From positions 53,387 to 117,386 of the forward strand of contig NZ_JADGMY010000029.1 in the NCBI RefSeq assembly GCF_015234515.1: DNA of 64,000 nucleotides. Direction: 5' to 3'. The notes beneath the pieces are model-generated. The model ran no database searches. It was not told the DNA's origin and saw only the letters and a list, made by a program, of their open reading frames with translations. Made by a program: the position numbers and the translations under genes. Positions 17,495-27,151 of the stretch are shown here, one piece after another. Source of the stretch: Cellulomonas sp. GTDB taxonomy: Bacteria > Actinomycetota > Actinomycetes > Actinomycetales > Cellulomonadaceae. The stretch's first letter is position 1, and every line of letters starts with the position of its first letter.

Positions 17495-19102
17495 GTGACC
17501 GTGCGGCGCGTGATGGGGATCGAGACGGAGTACGGCGTCCTGCAGCCGGGACGTCCTCTCGCCAACCCGATGCTCCTGTCCAGCCACGTCGTGGCCGTGC
17601 ACGCCACGACGCGGGAGGCCGGTCGTTCACGCGCGCGCTGGGACTACGACGACGAGGACCCGCTGCACGACGCGCGCGGGTTCCACCTGCAGCGCGCGTC
17701 CGCGCACCCCTCGATGCTCACCGACTCGCCGACCGTCCCGGCGCCCTCCGGCGACGGACCCCAGGACATGCCGCGCTCCGACGTCGAGGAGTACGAGGAC
17801 CCGGGCGCGGCCAACGTCATCCTCACGAACGGCGCGCGGCTGTACGTGGACCACGCGCACCCCGAGTACTCCTCGCCCGAGGTGACGACGCCGCTCGACG
17901 CGGTGCGCTGGGACCGGGCCGGCGAGCTGGTCATGCTCGACTCGGTGCGCCGGCTTGCCGCCAGCCCTGCCCTGCCGGACGTGACCCTGTACAAGAACAA
18001 CGTCGACGGCAAGGGGGCGACGTACGGCACCCACGAGAACTACCTCGTCGACCGTGCCGTGCCGTTCACCGACCTGGTCGCCAGGCTCACGCCGTTCCTC
18101 GTGACGCGCCAGGTGTTCACGGGGGCCGGCCGTGTAGGGCTGGGGCAGCGCGGTGAGCACCCCGGGTTCCAGCTGTCGCAGCGCGCCGACTACATCGAGG
18201 CCGAGGTCGGCCTGGAGACGACGTTGCGCCGTCCCATCGTCAACACGCGCGACGAGCCGCACGCGGACCCGGCGCGCTGGCGCCGCCTGCACGTCATCAT
18301 CGGCGACGCGACGATGCTCGAGGTCGCGACGTACCTGAGGCTCGGCACGACGTCGCTCGTCCTGTGGCTCGTCGAGCAGGCGGAGGCGGGCGGAGCGGCC
18401 CGCAGGATCGCCTCGGCGGTCGACCGGCTCGCGCTGCGCGACCCCGTCGCGGCCGTCCACCGGGTCAGCCACGACCTGTCGCTCACGGAACGCCTCGAGC
18501 TGGTCGACGGGAGGCGGCTCACGGCGTTGGAGGTCCAGGCCGAGTACCTGGGCGCCGTGCGGGACGCGCTCGACGCCGTCGGCGACGGCCCGGACGAGCA
18601 GACGTCGGACGTCCTCGACCGGTGGGAGTCGCTGCTGCGCCGCCTCGGTGACGAGCCGGCGTCGTGCGCCCGGGAGGTGGAGTGGCTCGCGAAGCTGCGC
18701 CTGCTGGACGGCATGCGGCGGCGGGACCACCTGGCGTGGGACCACCCGCGCCTGGCCGCGGTCGACCTGCAGTGGTCCGACGTGCGGCCCGAACGTGGCC
18801 TGTACCACCGGCTCGCCGCGGCCGGTGCCGTCGAGCTCCTGGTCACGCCGGAGCAGGTCGAGGACGCGGTCCGGCACCCCCCGCAGGACACGCGGGCGTA
18901 CTTCCGCGGTGAGGCCGTCGCGCGCTACGGCGCGCAGATCTCGGCGGCGAGCTGGGACTCCGTGGTCTTCGACGTGCCCGGCACCCAGACGTTGCAGCGC
19001 GTGCCCATGAGGGACCCGCTGCGGGGCACACGCGCGCACGTCGGCGAGCTGCTCGACCGCAGCCCGGACGCGCGGTCCCTGCTGGCGGCACTCGGCGGCT
19101 GA
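17495..19102 (+). CDS. dop: Deamidase/depupylase of Pup
   Basis: Converts C-terminal Gln of Pup to Glu and removes Pup from substrates. It is a glutamine-synthetase-fold enzyme of 535 residues. The N-terminal GIETEYG is the ATP/metal motif shared with PafA. An insertion of about 40 residues (roughly 65-105, around SAHPSMLTDSPTVPAPSGDG) is the Dop-loop that distinguishes it from PafA. VDHAHPEYSSPEV and LYKNNVDGKGATYGTHENY follow. GTG 17495 is preferred over GTG 17456 because TAGGGT (17482-17487) is 7 nt upstream, a leaderless arrangement. Required here because Pup ends in Gln. Confidence 0.97.
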   Translation: MTVRRVMGIETEYGVLQPGRPLANPMLLSSHVVAVHATTREAGRSRARWDYDDEDPLHDARGFHLQRASAHPSMLTDSPTVPAPSGDGPQDMPRSDVEEYEDPGAANVILTNGARLYVDHAHPEYSSPEVTTPLDAVRWDRAGELVMLDSVRRLAASPALPDVTLYKNNVDGKGATYGTHENYLVDRAVPFTDLVARLTPFLVTRQVFTGAGRVGLGQRGEHPGFQLSQRADYIEAEVGLETTLRRPIVNTRDEPHADPARWRRLHVIIGDATMLEVATYLRLGTTSLVLWLVEQAEAGGAARRIASAVDRLALRDPVAAVHRVSHDLSLTERLELVDGRRLTALEVQAEYLGAVRDALDAVGDGPDEQTSDVLDRWESLLRRLGDEPASCAREVEWLAKLRLLDGMRRRDHLAWDHPRLAAVDLQWSDVRPERGLYHRLAAAGAVELLVTPEQVEDAVRHPPQDTRAYFRGEAVARYGAQISAASWDSVVFDVPGTQTLQRVPMRDPLRGTRAHVGELLDRSPDARSLLAALGG

Positions 19103-19120
19103 GGCGCGCGCCTACGGACG

Positions 19121-22100
19121 TCAGCGCATCTCACGGACGAACCGCACCGCCTCACGGGCCTGCTGCGCGCGGCGCTCGTACGTCACGCCCAGCCCCAGCA
19201 CCAGGGCCCCGCCCACCGCGAGCAGGACCCAGCCGTCGACGGCCGCCAGCGCACCGGCGGCGAGCGGGCTCAGGACGACGACGAGCGTGGTCAGCACGGC
19301 CGCGGCGCCGAGCAGGAGCGGGGCCTGCCAGCGGCGGACCGCACCGGCGACCACCACGACGACACCGAGAACCAGCAGCGTGGTGACACGCCACCCGGTG
19401 GGAGCCACCACGAGGCCCGTGAGCGGTGCCCCGAGGGCCAGGCCCAGCGGTGGTCCCAGCGTCGGCCACGACGCGGACGGGGGCTCCCGGTGCAGGCGCC
19501 GCACGCCCAGCGCGAGCGCGAGCAGACCGAGCACCGTCCACGGCACGTCCGCCGGCTCCGGCCCGCCGCGCAGGGCGAGCGCGGTCGTCGCGAGGAAGGC
19601 GACCCCGAGCCCCAGCCACGTGCCGACCCGGTCGCGAGCCCACCACGCGAGCGCGCCACCACCCGCGAGCACGAGCACGCCCCGCAGGGTGCCGAGCACG
19701 GAGACGTCGACGGCGAGCACGGAGGGGAGCGCGAGGAGCGCGACCAGGGTCGTGCGCAGCGCCGGACCGACGGGTCCGGCACGCCACGTCCGCGCGTGGT
19801 GCAGCGCGACGAGCCACGTCAGGGCGGCCACGAGCTCGACCCGCAGGAGGGACGCGGCGGGGGAGGTGTCCCCGGGACGCAGCGCGGCAGCCCACGGGCC
19901 GGCCACCACGACGAGCAGTGCGGTCCCCGTCAGCACCCACGGGACGTCCGCGGCATGCAGCCGTCCGGAGCGGTGCGCCGGCGGCGGGTCCACCGTCGAT
20001 ACCTGAGGGCGCCCGATGCGGGCAAGCGTCAGGAGCACAGCCGCCGTGGCGCCCCACAGCAGGAGACGCAGGTCCGCCCCGCGCACGAGCGCCGACGGGA
20101 GCAGCGCGAGCGCGCCGACCGCGGCCCACGCCAGGGGCACCTGGCCGCGCCGTGCCGTCAGTGCCACCGCGGTGAGCGTCACGAGCCCGCCGACGAGCAG
20201 CGGCAGGTCCTCGGCGGTGCCGAGCGCGACCACCCGCGCGTGCGACGCCAGGACGGCCGTCGCCGCGGCCACCGCAGCAGCCGTGAGCAGGAGCCCGAGC
20301 CCGGTGAGGCCCGCGCGCGCCGGTGTGCCGTCCGTACGTCCAACAAGGGTTGCCCCAGGTGCGGACACGCGACGGCCGGTGGCTCCACCGACCAGCGCGA
20401 GCGTCGCGGCGGCCGCGGCGAGCACCGTGGTCCGCACCGCGCCGGACGGCGTCGACGGGGCCGCCAGGACGGCGAGGAGCGTCGGCGCGGCGGTCGCGGC
20501 GAGCAGGGCCCACGGCGCGGCCGGGTCGAGCACGGCGCGGGGCCGCGGCGCTCGGACCAGGGCCGCGCAGGCGGCGAGCCCCAGCACGGCGGGCCACGAC
20601 CAGGCCTCGACGAGCACGGTGCCGTCGGGGAGGGCAGGTCCGGTGGGCGCGGCCGCCGGGAGCCACGCTGACGCCGCGGCACGTGCGAGGGGCCCGACGA
20701 CGAGCAGCACGGCGCCGAGACCCGCGACGGTCTCGGCCGCTCCGCGCCGACGGCGGGCGAGGAGCAGCGCGGCAGCGACCACCGCGACCGCTGCGCCCGC
20801 CGTGAGCAGACCGCGGTCGACCCACCGCGAGCCCACCTCGAGGACGGGAGGCAGCATCGCGGTCGGCAGGGTGGCCAGGGCCAGCCCTGCGGCGAGCAGG
20901 CGCGCGCCTGCGTCGCGTCGTCGCGTGACCCGCCAGGCCCCGACCGCTGCGACGGCCAACGCGGGCGGCAGCGTGTACGGCTCGACGACGCCGGCGTCAC
21001 GCGCAGCCAGGAGCACCCACCACGCGGACGTGGCGAGTCCCAGGGCCACCCACCAGGCCCACCTGCGGTCCCGGGCGGCCCCGCACGCCGCCGCCCCGAC
21101 GGCGGCGAGCAGGAGGGCCACGGCGGTGATGCCGGCACCCGACGCGGACGCGACGGTCACGCCCACCGCGACGACGACCGTGCCCGACACCTCCGCGCCA
21201 CGTCGGGCGACGTCGCCGCCGGAGGCGCGCAGCAGCGGTGCGCACACCGCCGCCACGACACCGCTCATCGTCACCAGCAGCGAGCTCGCCTGGCCCGGGA
21301 GCCCGAGGGTCAGGTGCGCGGTCGCGACCGTCAACGCGGCGACGGGTGCGGCGGACGCGGCACCGAGCGCCACGTACCCACCCGTGCGCGCTTCGGGCCC
21401 CGCGCCCCACGCGCGTCCCCACCGCAGCAGCACGACCACGAGCGTGAGGGCGACCGCGGCGGTGACGAGCGGCGCCGCGGTCACGAGCACGGAGAGGTCG
21501 GCGCCGGTGGCACGCGACGGCGCCCCGACGACCACGGCCGACGCCGGCCAGGCGACAGCGAGGGCGAGCACCACGGCGGTCAGGGCGGCGTCCCGCTCCG
21601 CGCCACCGCGGGCAGCTGCGCCGACGACCCGAGCTCGGGCGAGGAGCGCCGCGGCGACGGGTGCGACCGCCAGCGCGAGGCCGGTCGTCGGCGGCAGCCC
21701 CGTCGCCGTGCCACCGACGGCGCCCGCCGCCAGCAGCAGGCCCGCGGCGACGACCGTCGAGGCGGGCCCCGACGCGGGGGAGGACGACCACGAGCGGGCC
21801 AGCACGGCCAGCACGGCCCCGAGGACCAGCGCGGCCGCCGTCCACCCGGCGTGCGGTGCGGCGCCCAGCACCGCGAGGACCGCAGCCGCGACCGCACCGG
21901 TGCGCGCGGCGACGGGACCGAGCCCGGTGCGTCGCTCCGCGACGAGGAACCCGGCGACGACGACGGCCTGGCCGGCGACGAGGGCGACGTCCGCCGTGGC
22001 GGCGAGCACGGGGAGGGCCACGGCGACGAGCACCACGACGATCCGCCACGCGGCGGACGCCGCCCGTGCCGTGCGCCCCTCGGCGCGGCGCGCGGCCAGG

Positions 22101-23644
22101 AGTCCCAGCGCACCGGCAGCCACGAGGGCCCCCACGGCGGCCGTCCCGGCGTCGGCGACGAGCATGCGCGGAGGGTCGACCGCGAGGCGCGACCCGGTCC
22201 CGGCCACGAGGACGAGCACCGACCAGCCGGCCCCGCCGGCAGCCCCCAGGAGCGCCGCGCGGGTGGCGGCGAGGACGTCGGCGTCCCACGCCCGGCCGCG
22301 GGGCAGCAGCAGGAGAGCGGCGGCGGCGAGGCACGCCCCGACGCCGGCGGCCTGCGAAGCCGTCACGGCATCGGTCCGCGGCGCCACGACGGCCGCGAGC
22401 GCGGTCGCGACCGCCGCCGTCGCCGTGATGCCACCGGCCGCGGCCCACACGCCGCGCATCACCCGGGCGCCGCGCGTCGACCAGGGCGGCTGCGCGCGCC
22501 GGCCCAGGTCCACGGTGCGCGCCTCGACCGCGACCTGCCCGGCCAGCACGCCGGCCGCGGCGGTGAGGAGCGCGAGGTACGCCCACGGCCCGCTCGTGAG
22601 GTGGAGGACGCCGCCGACGGCGGCGGTCACGACGGCGGCAGGCAGCAGCAGCGCTGCGGCGACGCGCATCACGGTGCGTTCGGCGCGCCAGCGGCACCAC
22701 GGCGGCATCGCGCGGGCCGCGGTCAGGACGCCGCCGGCGAGGAGCAGCGCGCACGCCGCAGCCGCGTCCGGCGACGCGGGCAGCCACGCGAGCGGTGCGA
22801 GCGGCACCAGTGCGGCGCCCGCGACGGCGCCCGCCCGCAGCCGCGAGCGCACGCCCCATGCGGTCAGCAGCGCGCCGCAGGCCAGCGCGGAGACACCGGC
22901 CTGGCCGGTGCCGTCCCCGAGGGAGACGACGCCGGTCGCGCGCACCGCCCACGCGTCGAGGAGCAGCAGGACGACCGCCAGCGCGCCGACGGCCTCGGCC
23001 CCCTGGGGCAGCCGGCGGGCGCGCAACCACGACGCGAGGGCGAACACCACGAGCGTGCCCACGCCGATGACGGCCGCACGGCCCCGCAGGCCCATGACGT
23101 CCCACGCGAAGACGAGGAACGTGACGCTGGCCGCGACCAGCAGCGCCGCACCGACGACCTGCAGGACGGTCTGCACCCGCCACGGGCGACGCTCGGCCGG
23201 GGCCGGGGCCGCGGGCGCGGCTGCGGCAGGCCTGGCCCGGGGGACAGCCGCCGGTCGGGCCGGCCGTGCGCCGGCAGCCGGACGGGCCGCGACCGTCGGG
23301 GTGGCGGCCGCCGTGACGTGCCCCCGCGGTGCCGCTGCCGGGGGTGCCGCAACGGCTGCGGGCGCAGACGTTCTCGTCGGCTGCACGGGGTGCGTCGCCG
23401 TGCGTCGGCCGCCGCCCGCCGTCTGCGCCGCGCGCATCGCGGCGACCCGGTCCTGACGGGCCGACAGGGCGCGCACGACCACCTGGCTGTCCTGCCAGAC
23501 GAGCACCCCGTCGGGCCCGGACACGTCCAGGCCGCACGCGGCGCAGCGTCCGCCCCGCAGGGCCGCGGTGCAGGCGGGGCACACGCTGGTGTCCTGCAGC
23601 GCGCGCAGGGTGCGGGTGTAGAGGCTGTCCGGGTGGTCGGGCAT
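19121..23644 (-). CDS. Giant polytopic membrane protein with N-terminal zinc ribbon (SCO7613-like)
   Basis: A 1,507-residue protein rich in Ala, Val and Leu with dozens of hydrophobic segments from about residue 150 to the end. The N-terminus carries a zinc ribbon (Cys22, Cys25, Cys34, Cys37, in CPAC and CAAC pairs), then a Pro/Ala-rich linker. This layout matches proteins annotated as SCO7613 C-terminal domain-containing membrane proteins in actinobacteria, function unknown. ATG 23644 is chosen because MPDHPDSLYTRTLRAL precedes the ribbon directly; upstream codons look non-coding. It lies antisense between dop and pup, separating two halves of the proteasome locus. Confidence 0.8.
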   Translation of the reverse strand: MPDHPDSLYTRTLRALQDTSVCPACTAALRGGRCAACGLDVSGPDGVLVWQDSQVVVRALSARQDRVAAMRAAQTAGGGRRTATHPVQPTRTSAPAAVAAPPAAAPRGHVTAAATPTVAARPAAGARPARPAAVPRARPAAAAPAAPAPAERRPWRVQTVLQVVGAALLVAASVTFLVFAWDVMGLRGRAAVIGVGTLVVFALASWLRARRLPQGAEAVGALAVVLLLLDAWAVRATGVVSLGDGTGQAGVSALACGALLTAWGVRSRLRAGAVAGAALVPLAPLAWLPASPDAAAACALLLAGGVLTAARAMPPWCRWRAERTVMRVAAALLLPAAVVTAAVGGVLHLTSGPWAYLALLTAAAGVLAGQVAVEARTVDLGRRAQPPWSTRGARVMRGVWAAAGGITATAAVATALAAVVAPRTDAVTASQAAGVGACLAAAALLLLPRGRAWDADVLAATRAALLGAAGGAGWSVLVLVAGTGSRLAVDPPRMLVADAGTAAVGALVAAGALGLLAARRAEGRTARAASAAWRIVVVLVAVALPVLAATADVALVAGQAVVVAGFLVAERRTGLGPVAARTGAVAAAVLAVLGAAPHAGWTAAALVLGAVLAVLARSWSSSPASGPASTVVAAGLLLAAGAVGGTATGLPPTTGLALAVAPVAAALLARARVVGAAARGGAERDAALTAVVLALAVAWPASAVVVGAPSRATGADLSVLVTAAPLVTAAVALTLVVVLLRWGRAWGAGPEARTGGYVALGAASAAPVAALTVATAHLTLGLPGQASSLLVTMSGVVAAVCAPLLRASGGDVARRGAEVSGTVVVAVGVTVASASGAGITAVALLLAAVGAAACGAARDRRWAWWVALGLATSAWWVLLAARDAGVVEPYTLPPALAVAAVGAWRVTRRRDAGARLLAAGLALATLPTAMLPPVLEVGSRWVDRGLLTAGAAVAVVAAALLLARRRRGAAETVAGLGAVLLVVGPLARAAASAWLPAAAPTGPALPDGTVLVEAWSWPAVLGLAACAALVRAPRPRAVLDPAAPWALLAATAAPTLLAVLAAPSTPSGAVRTTVLAAAAATLALVGGATGRRVSAPGATLVGRTDGTPARAGLTGLGLLLTAAAVAAATAVLASHARVVALGTAEDLPLLVGGLVTLTAVALTARRGQVPLAWAAVGALALLPSALVRGADLRLLLWGATAAVLLTLARIGRPQVSTVDPPPAHRSGRLHAADVPWVLTGTALLVVVAGPWAAALRPGDTSPAASLLRVELVAALTWLVALHHARTWRAGPVGPALRTTLVALLALPSVLAVDVSVLGTLRGVLVLAGGGALAWWARDRVGTWLGLGVAFLATTALALRGGPEPADVPWTVLGLLALALGVRRLHREPPSASWPTLGPPLGLALGAPLTGLVVAPTGWRVTTLLVLGVVVVVAGAVRRWQAPLLLGAAAVLTTLVVVLSPLAAGALAAVDGWVLLAVGGALVLGLGVTYERRAQQAREAVRFVREMR

Positions 23645-23752
23645 GGGCGCATCGTGCCAGGCGCCCGCCCCGCCGCGGGCTGTCTGCACAGGTCGTCCCC
23701 CGAGCGGCCCATGAGCCGGCGCCGTCCGGACTCCGGCGCGGACCCGCCGTGG

Positions 23753-23767
23753 CGTACCGCCGGTACG
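23753..23767 (+). promoter_or_regulatory. Palindrome over the -35 region of pup
   Basis: CGTACC and GGTACG form a perfect inverted repeat around GCC. It ends 18 nt before the -10 TAGGGT (23786-23791) and so covers the expected -35 position. A candidate operator; binding factor unknown. Confidence 0.35.
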
Positions 23768-23785
23768 TGCGGGCGGCGTTGGGCC

Positions 23786-23791
23786 TAGGGT
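23786..23791 (+). promoter_or_regulatory. Candidate -10 element for pup-prcB-prcA
   Basis: TAGGGT would start transcription near 23798, giving a leader of about 38 nt that contains GGACGGAGG (23822-23830). Confidence 0.45.
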
Positions 23792-23835
23792 GGGCACGCG
23801 GGCACGCGGGACGTGGCCGCAGGACGGAGGTCACC

Positions 23836-24030
23836 ATGGCTGGGCAGGAGCACGTCAGGCACCGTCAGGACGACGAGCCCTCGGAGGAGCCCGGGACGCC
23901 GACCCCGGCGGCGCCGAGCGCGCAGGCCAGGGACGCGGAGGTCGACGCGCTGCTCGAGGAGATCGACGACGTCCTCGAGCAGAACGCCGAGCAGTTCGTG
24001 CGCGGGTTCGTCCAGAAGGGTGGTCAGTGA
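23836..24030 (+). CDS. pup: Prokaryotic ubiquitin-like protein
   Basis: The 64-residue modifier attached to lysines of proteins destined for the proteasome. The N-terminal half is Pro/Ala-rich and disordered. The C-terminal half has EVDALLEEIDDVLEQNAEQF, the helix that pairs with the Mpa coiled coil, and ends VQKGGQ. The final Gln means Dop must deamidate it to Glu before PafA can use it. ATG 23836 has GGACGGAGG (23822-23830) 5 nt upstream. The stop is 6 nt before prcB, so pup-prcB-prcA form one operon. Confidence 0.98.
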   Translation: MAGQEHVRHRQDDEPSEEPGTPTPAAPSAQARDAEVDALLEEIDDVLEQNAEQFVRGFVQKGGQ

Positions 24031-24036
24031 GCGCCG

Positions 24037-24867
24037 ATGACACTGCACCACTCGTCCGGCCGGCTCCCGCACGCCTTCACCACGCCAGGTTCGTCCTCGT
24101 TCGTCGACTTCCTCGCGGGGTACGCCCCTGACCTGCTGCCGGGGCGGCGTCCCGTGCCGTCCGGCGACGTCCAGACGCCGCACGGCACGACGATCGTCGC
24201 CCTGGCCTTCGACGGTGGTGTCGTCATGGCGGGTGACCGACGCGCCACGATGGGCTCGATGATCGCGAGCCGGCACATCGAGAAGGTCTTCCCCGCGGAC
24301 GAGTTCTCCGCCGTCGGCATCGCGGGGACCGCCGGCCTGGCCATCGAGCTGGTCCGCCTCTTCCAGCTCGAGCTCGAGCACTACGAGAAGATCGAGGGCA
24401 GCCTGCTGTCGCTCGACGGCAAGGCCAACCGGCTCGCGACGATGATCCGCGGCAACCTCGGCATGGCGATGCAGGGTCTCGCCGTCGTGCCGCTGTTCGC
24501 CGGGTACGACCTGGACGGTGGGCGCGGCCGCATCTTCTCGTACGACGTGACGGGTGGGCGCTACGAGGAGCACGAGCACCACGCCGTCGGGTCGGGCTCG
24601 GTGTTCGCCCGCGGCTCGTTGAAGAAGCGCTGGCGGGAGGGCCTGGACGCGTCGACCGCGGTGCGTGTCGCCGTCGAGGCGCTCGTGGACGCGGCCGACG
24701 ACGACTCCGCGACCGGGGGTCCCGACCGTGCGCGGCGCATCTGGCCCGTGGTCGCCACCGTGACGGAGGCGGGCTACCTGCGGGTGTCGGACGACGACCT
24801 GGCTGCCGCGGTCGAGGCCGTCGAGAACGGCCGACGCAGCACGCGACGCGAGGGAGGTGCGCGATGA
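24037..24867 (+). CDS. prcB: 20S proteasome beta subunit
   Basis: Catalytic N-terminal-nucleophile hydrolase of the core particle, 276 residues as encoded. Autoprocessing between Gly50 and Thr51 (in PHGTTIVAL) should expose the active Thr. [16 protein letters not shown] supplies the catalytic Asp region, and a Lys lies in HIEKVF. The propeptide of 50 residues is the usual actinobacterial length. Its start is 6 nt after pup, and its stop overlaps the prcA start (ATGA). Confidence 0.98.
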   Translation: MTLHHSSGRLPHAFTTPGSSSFVDFLAGYAPDLLPGRRPVPSGDVQTPHGTTIVALAFDGGVVMAGDRRATMGSMIASRHIEKVFPADEFSAVGIAGTAGLAIELVRLFQLELEHYEKIEGSLLSLDGKANRLATMIRGNLGMAMQGLAVVPLFAGYDLDGGRGRIFSYDVTGGRYEEHEHHAVGSGSVFARGSLKKRWREGLDASTAVRVAVEALVDAADDDSATGGPDRARRIWPVVATVTEAGYLRVSDDDLAAAVEAVENGRRSTRREGGAR

Positions 24868-25598
24868 GCATGCCCTTCTACGTCTCGCCCGAGCAGCTCA
24901 TGAAGGACCGGGCGGACTACGCGCGCAAGGGCATCGCCCGCGGACGCTCCGTCGTGGTGCTGCAGTACGACGACGGCATCGCGTTCGCGACCGAGAACCC
25001 GTCGCGTGCGCTGCACAAGATCTCGGAGATCTACGACCGCATCGCGTTCGCCGCCGTCGGCAAGTACAACGAGTTCGAGAACCTGCGGGTCGCCGGTGTG
25101 AGGTACGCCGACCTGCGCGGCTACTCCTACGACCGTGTCGACGTGACCGCACGCGGCCTGGCCAACGCGTACGCGCAGACGCTCGGCACGGTGTTCACCA
25201 CGGAGTCCAAGCCGCTCGAGGTCGAGCTGGTCGTCGTCGAGGTCGGACGCGAGCCGGCCGGCGACCAGATCTACCGGCTGTCGTACGACGGCTCGGTCGC
25301 CGACGAGCACGGCTGGGTCGTCATGGGCGGCCAGGCCGAGCGCCTGGCCGGCCTGCTGGGTGCCGGGTGGCGCCCGGGCATGACGCTCGCGCAGGCGCTG
25401 GGGCTCGCGGTGCAGGTGCTGGGCTCCGCCGCGGACGAGGCGGAGCCGCGGGCGTTGGGTGCGGCCGCGCTCGAGGTGGCGGTCCTGGACCGGACCCGGC
25501 CGCGGCGCGCGTTCCGCAGGCTGACGGGGGCGCTGCTGGAGGACGTGCTCGGCGGGGTCGACGCCCCGGCGGGCGGTGACGGTCCGCCGACGCCCTGA
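24864..25598 (+). CDS. prcA: 20S proteasome alpha subunit
   Basis: Structural outer-ring subunit that gates substrate entry, 244 residues. The N-terminus [20 protein letters not shown] is the H0 helix region with the YVSPEQ gate residues, followed by [19 protein letters not shown] and [17 protein letters not shown]. The alpha-type fold lacks a catalytic Thr. The ATG overlaps prcB by 4 nt, so the subunits are made in balance. The last 25 residues are Pro/Gly-rich, as in other actinobacteria. pafA follows after 43 nt. Confidence 0.98.
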   Translation: MSMPFYVSPEQLMKDRADYARKGIARGRSVVVLQYDDGIAFATENPSRALHKISEIYDRIAFAAVGKYNEFENLRVAGVRYADLRGYSYDRVDVTARGLANAYAQTLGTVFTTESKPLEVELVVVEVGREPAGDQIYRLSYDGSVADEHGWVVMGGQAERLAGLLGAGWRPGMTLAQALGLAVQVLGSAADEAEPRALGAAALEVAVLDRTRPRRAFRRLTGALLEDVLGGVDAPAGGDGPPTP

Positions 25599-25641
25599 GG
25601 GTGACGACCGCACCGGGCCGACGAGCGACGGGGAGTGACGA

Positions 25642-27003
25642 ATGGACAGGCGCATCTTCGGTCTGGAGACCGAGTACGGGGTCACGTGCGCGGCGCAGGA
25701 CGGCCGCGGCCTGTCCGCGGACGAGGTCGCGCGGTACCTCTTCCGCAAGGTGGTGGCCTGGGGGCGCTCGTCGAACGTGTTCCTGCGCAACGGCTCGCGG
25801 CTGTACCTCGACGTCGGCTCGCACCCCGAGTACGCGACCGCCGAGTGCGACGACTGGCGCCAGCTCGTCACGCACGACCGCGCGGGGGAGCGCATCCTCG
25901 AGGGCCTCGTGGCGGACGCCCAGCAGCGGCTCGAGCACGAGGGGCTGCCCGGGCGGATCCACCTGTTCAAGAACAACACCGACTCGGCCGGGAACTCCTA
26001 CGGCTGTCACGAGAACTACCTGGTGCGGCGGCAGGGCGACTTCGCGCGCCTGTCGGACGTGCTCGTGCCCTTCCTCATCACGCGGCAGATCCTCACCGGG
26101 GCGGGCAAGGTCCTGACCACGCCGCGGGGTGCGGTCTACTGCCTGTCGCAGCGCGCTGACCACATCTGGGAGGCGGTCTCGAGCGCGACCACGCGGTCCC
26201 GGCCCATCATCAACACCCGGGACGAGCCGCACGCCGACGCCGAGCACTACCGCCGGCTGCACGTGATCGTGGGCGACTCGTCGATGTCGGAGACGACGAC
26301 GATGCTCAAGGTCGGGTCGACCGACCTGCTGCTGCGCCTCATCGAGGCCGGCGTGACGATGCGCGACATGACGCTGGAGAACCCGATCCGCGCGATCCGG
26401 GAGATCAGCCACGACATGACCGGCAAGGCGCCGGTGACGCTGGCGTCGGGCCGCACGGTGACCGCGATCGACCTGCAGGAGGAGTACCTCTCGCGCGTCA
26501 GCGACTTCGTCACCGCCGAGACGGGGCCCTCCCCGGAGACCAAGCAGGTGCTGGACCTGTGGGAGCGCGGGCTGCGGGCGTTGCGCGAGGGAGACCTCAC
26601 GCTCGTCGAGCGGGAGCTGGACTGGGTGATCAAGTACCGGATGATCGAGCGCTACCGCGCGAAGCACGGCCTCGAGCTCTCGGACGTGCGGGTGCAGCGG
26701 CTCGACCTCGCGTACCACGACATCTCGCGCACCGAGGGCCTGTACAACCTGCTGGCCGCGCGCGGGCTCGTCGAGCGGGTCACCACCGACCTCGACGTGT
26801 TCGAGGCGACGGCGGTCCCGCCGCAGACGACGAGGGCGAAGCTGCGCGGTGACTTCGTGCGCGCGGCGCAGGACGCCCGGCGGGACTACACCGTCGACTG
26901 GGTGCACCTCAAGCTGAACGACCAGGCGCAGCGCACGGTCCTGTGCAAGGACCCGTTCCGCAGCGTCGACGAGCGCGTCGACCGGCTCATCGAGTCCATG
27001 TGA
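25642..27003 (+). CDS. pafA: Pup-protein ligase
   Basis: Ligates the C-terminal Glu of deamidated Pup to substrate lysines using ATP; 453 residues, the standard length. GLETEYG at residues 7-13 holds catalytic Glu residues, [11 protein letters not shown] follows, and [19 protein letters not shown] is the Pup-binding/nucleotide region. [20 protein letters not shown] is shared with Dop. It lacks the Dop-loop. ATG 25642 has GGGGAG (25630-25635) 6 nt upstream. A hairpin starting at its stop codon ends the locus. Confidence 0.98.
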   Translation: MDRRIFGLETEYGVTCAAQDGRGLSADEVARYLFRKVVAWGRSSNVFLRNGSRLYLDVGSHPEYATAECDDWRQLVTHDRAGERILEGLVADAQQRLEHEGLPGRIHLFKNNTDSAGNSYGCHENYLVRRQGDFARLSDVLVPFLITRQILTGAGKVLTTPRGAVYCLSQRADHIWEAVSSATTRSRPIINTRDEPHADAEHYRRLHVIVGDSSMSETTTMLKVGSTDLLLRLIEAGVTMRDMTLENPIRAIREISHDMTGKAPVTLASGRTVTAIDLQEEYLSRVSDFVTAETGPSPETKQVLDLWERGLRALREGDLTLVERELDWVIKYRMIERYRAKHGLELSDVRVQRLDLAYHDISRTEGLYNLLAARGLVERVTTDLDVFEATAVPPQTTRAKLRGDFVRAAQDARRDYTVDWVHLKLNDQAQRTVLCKDPFRSVDERVDRLIESM

Positions 27004-27042
27004 CGTCGCTGGCCCCGCGCCTGTCGCGGGGGCCGGACGTCA
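27001..27042 (+). terminator. Terminator hairpin overlapping the pafA stop
   Basis: TGACGTC (27001-27007, including the stop codon) pairs perfectly with GACGTCA (27036-27042). An inner stem pairs GGCCCCGCG (27011-27019) with CGCGGGGGCC (27025-27034) with one bulge. Confidence 0.7.
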
Positions 27043-27151
27043 CGCCGCGACGACTCGCGGTGGTCGTACAGTAGGGCCCCGTCGTGCGCGGGCCGGGAGG
27101 CCCGGCGCGGCGACGACGTCGTGAAGGACCGAGCTCGGAGGAGGCACGGAC

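Noticed and set aside
20016..23456. A 1,146-codon Ala/Arg/Ser/Thr-rich frame opposite the giant membrane protein
   Set aside because: Composition is that of a shadow frame, without domains or ribosome site, while the opposite strand has a zinc ribbon and regular membrane segments.
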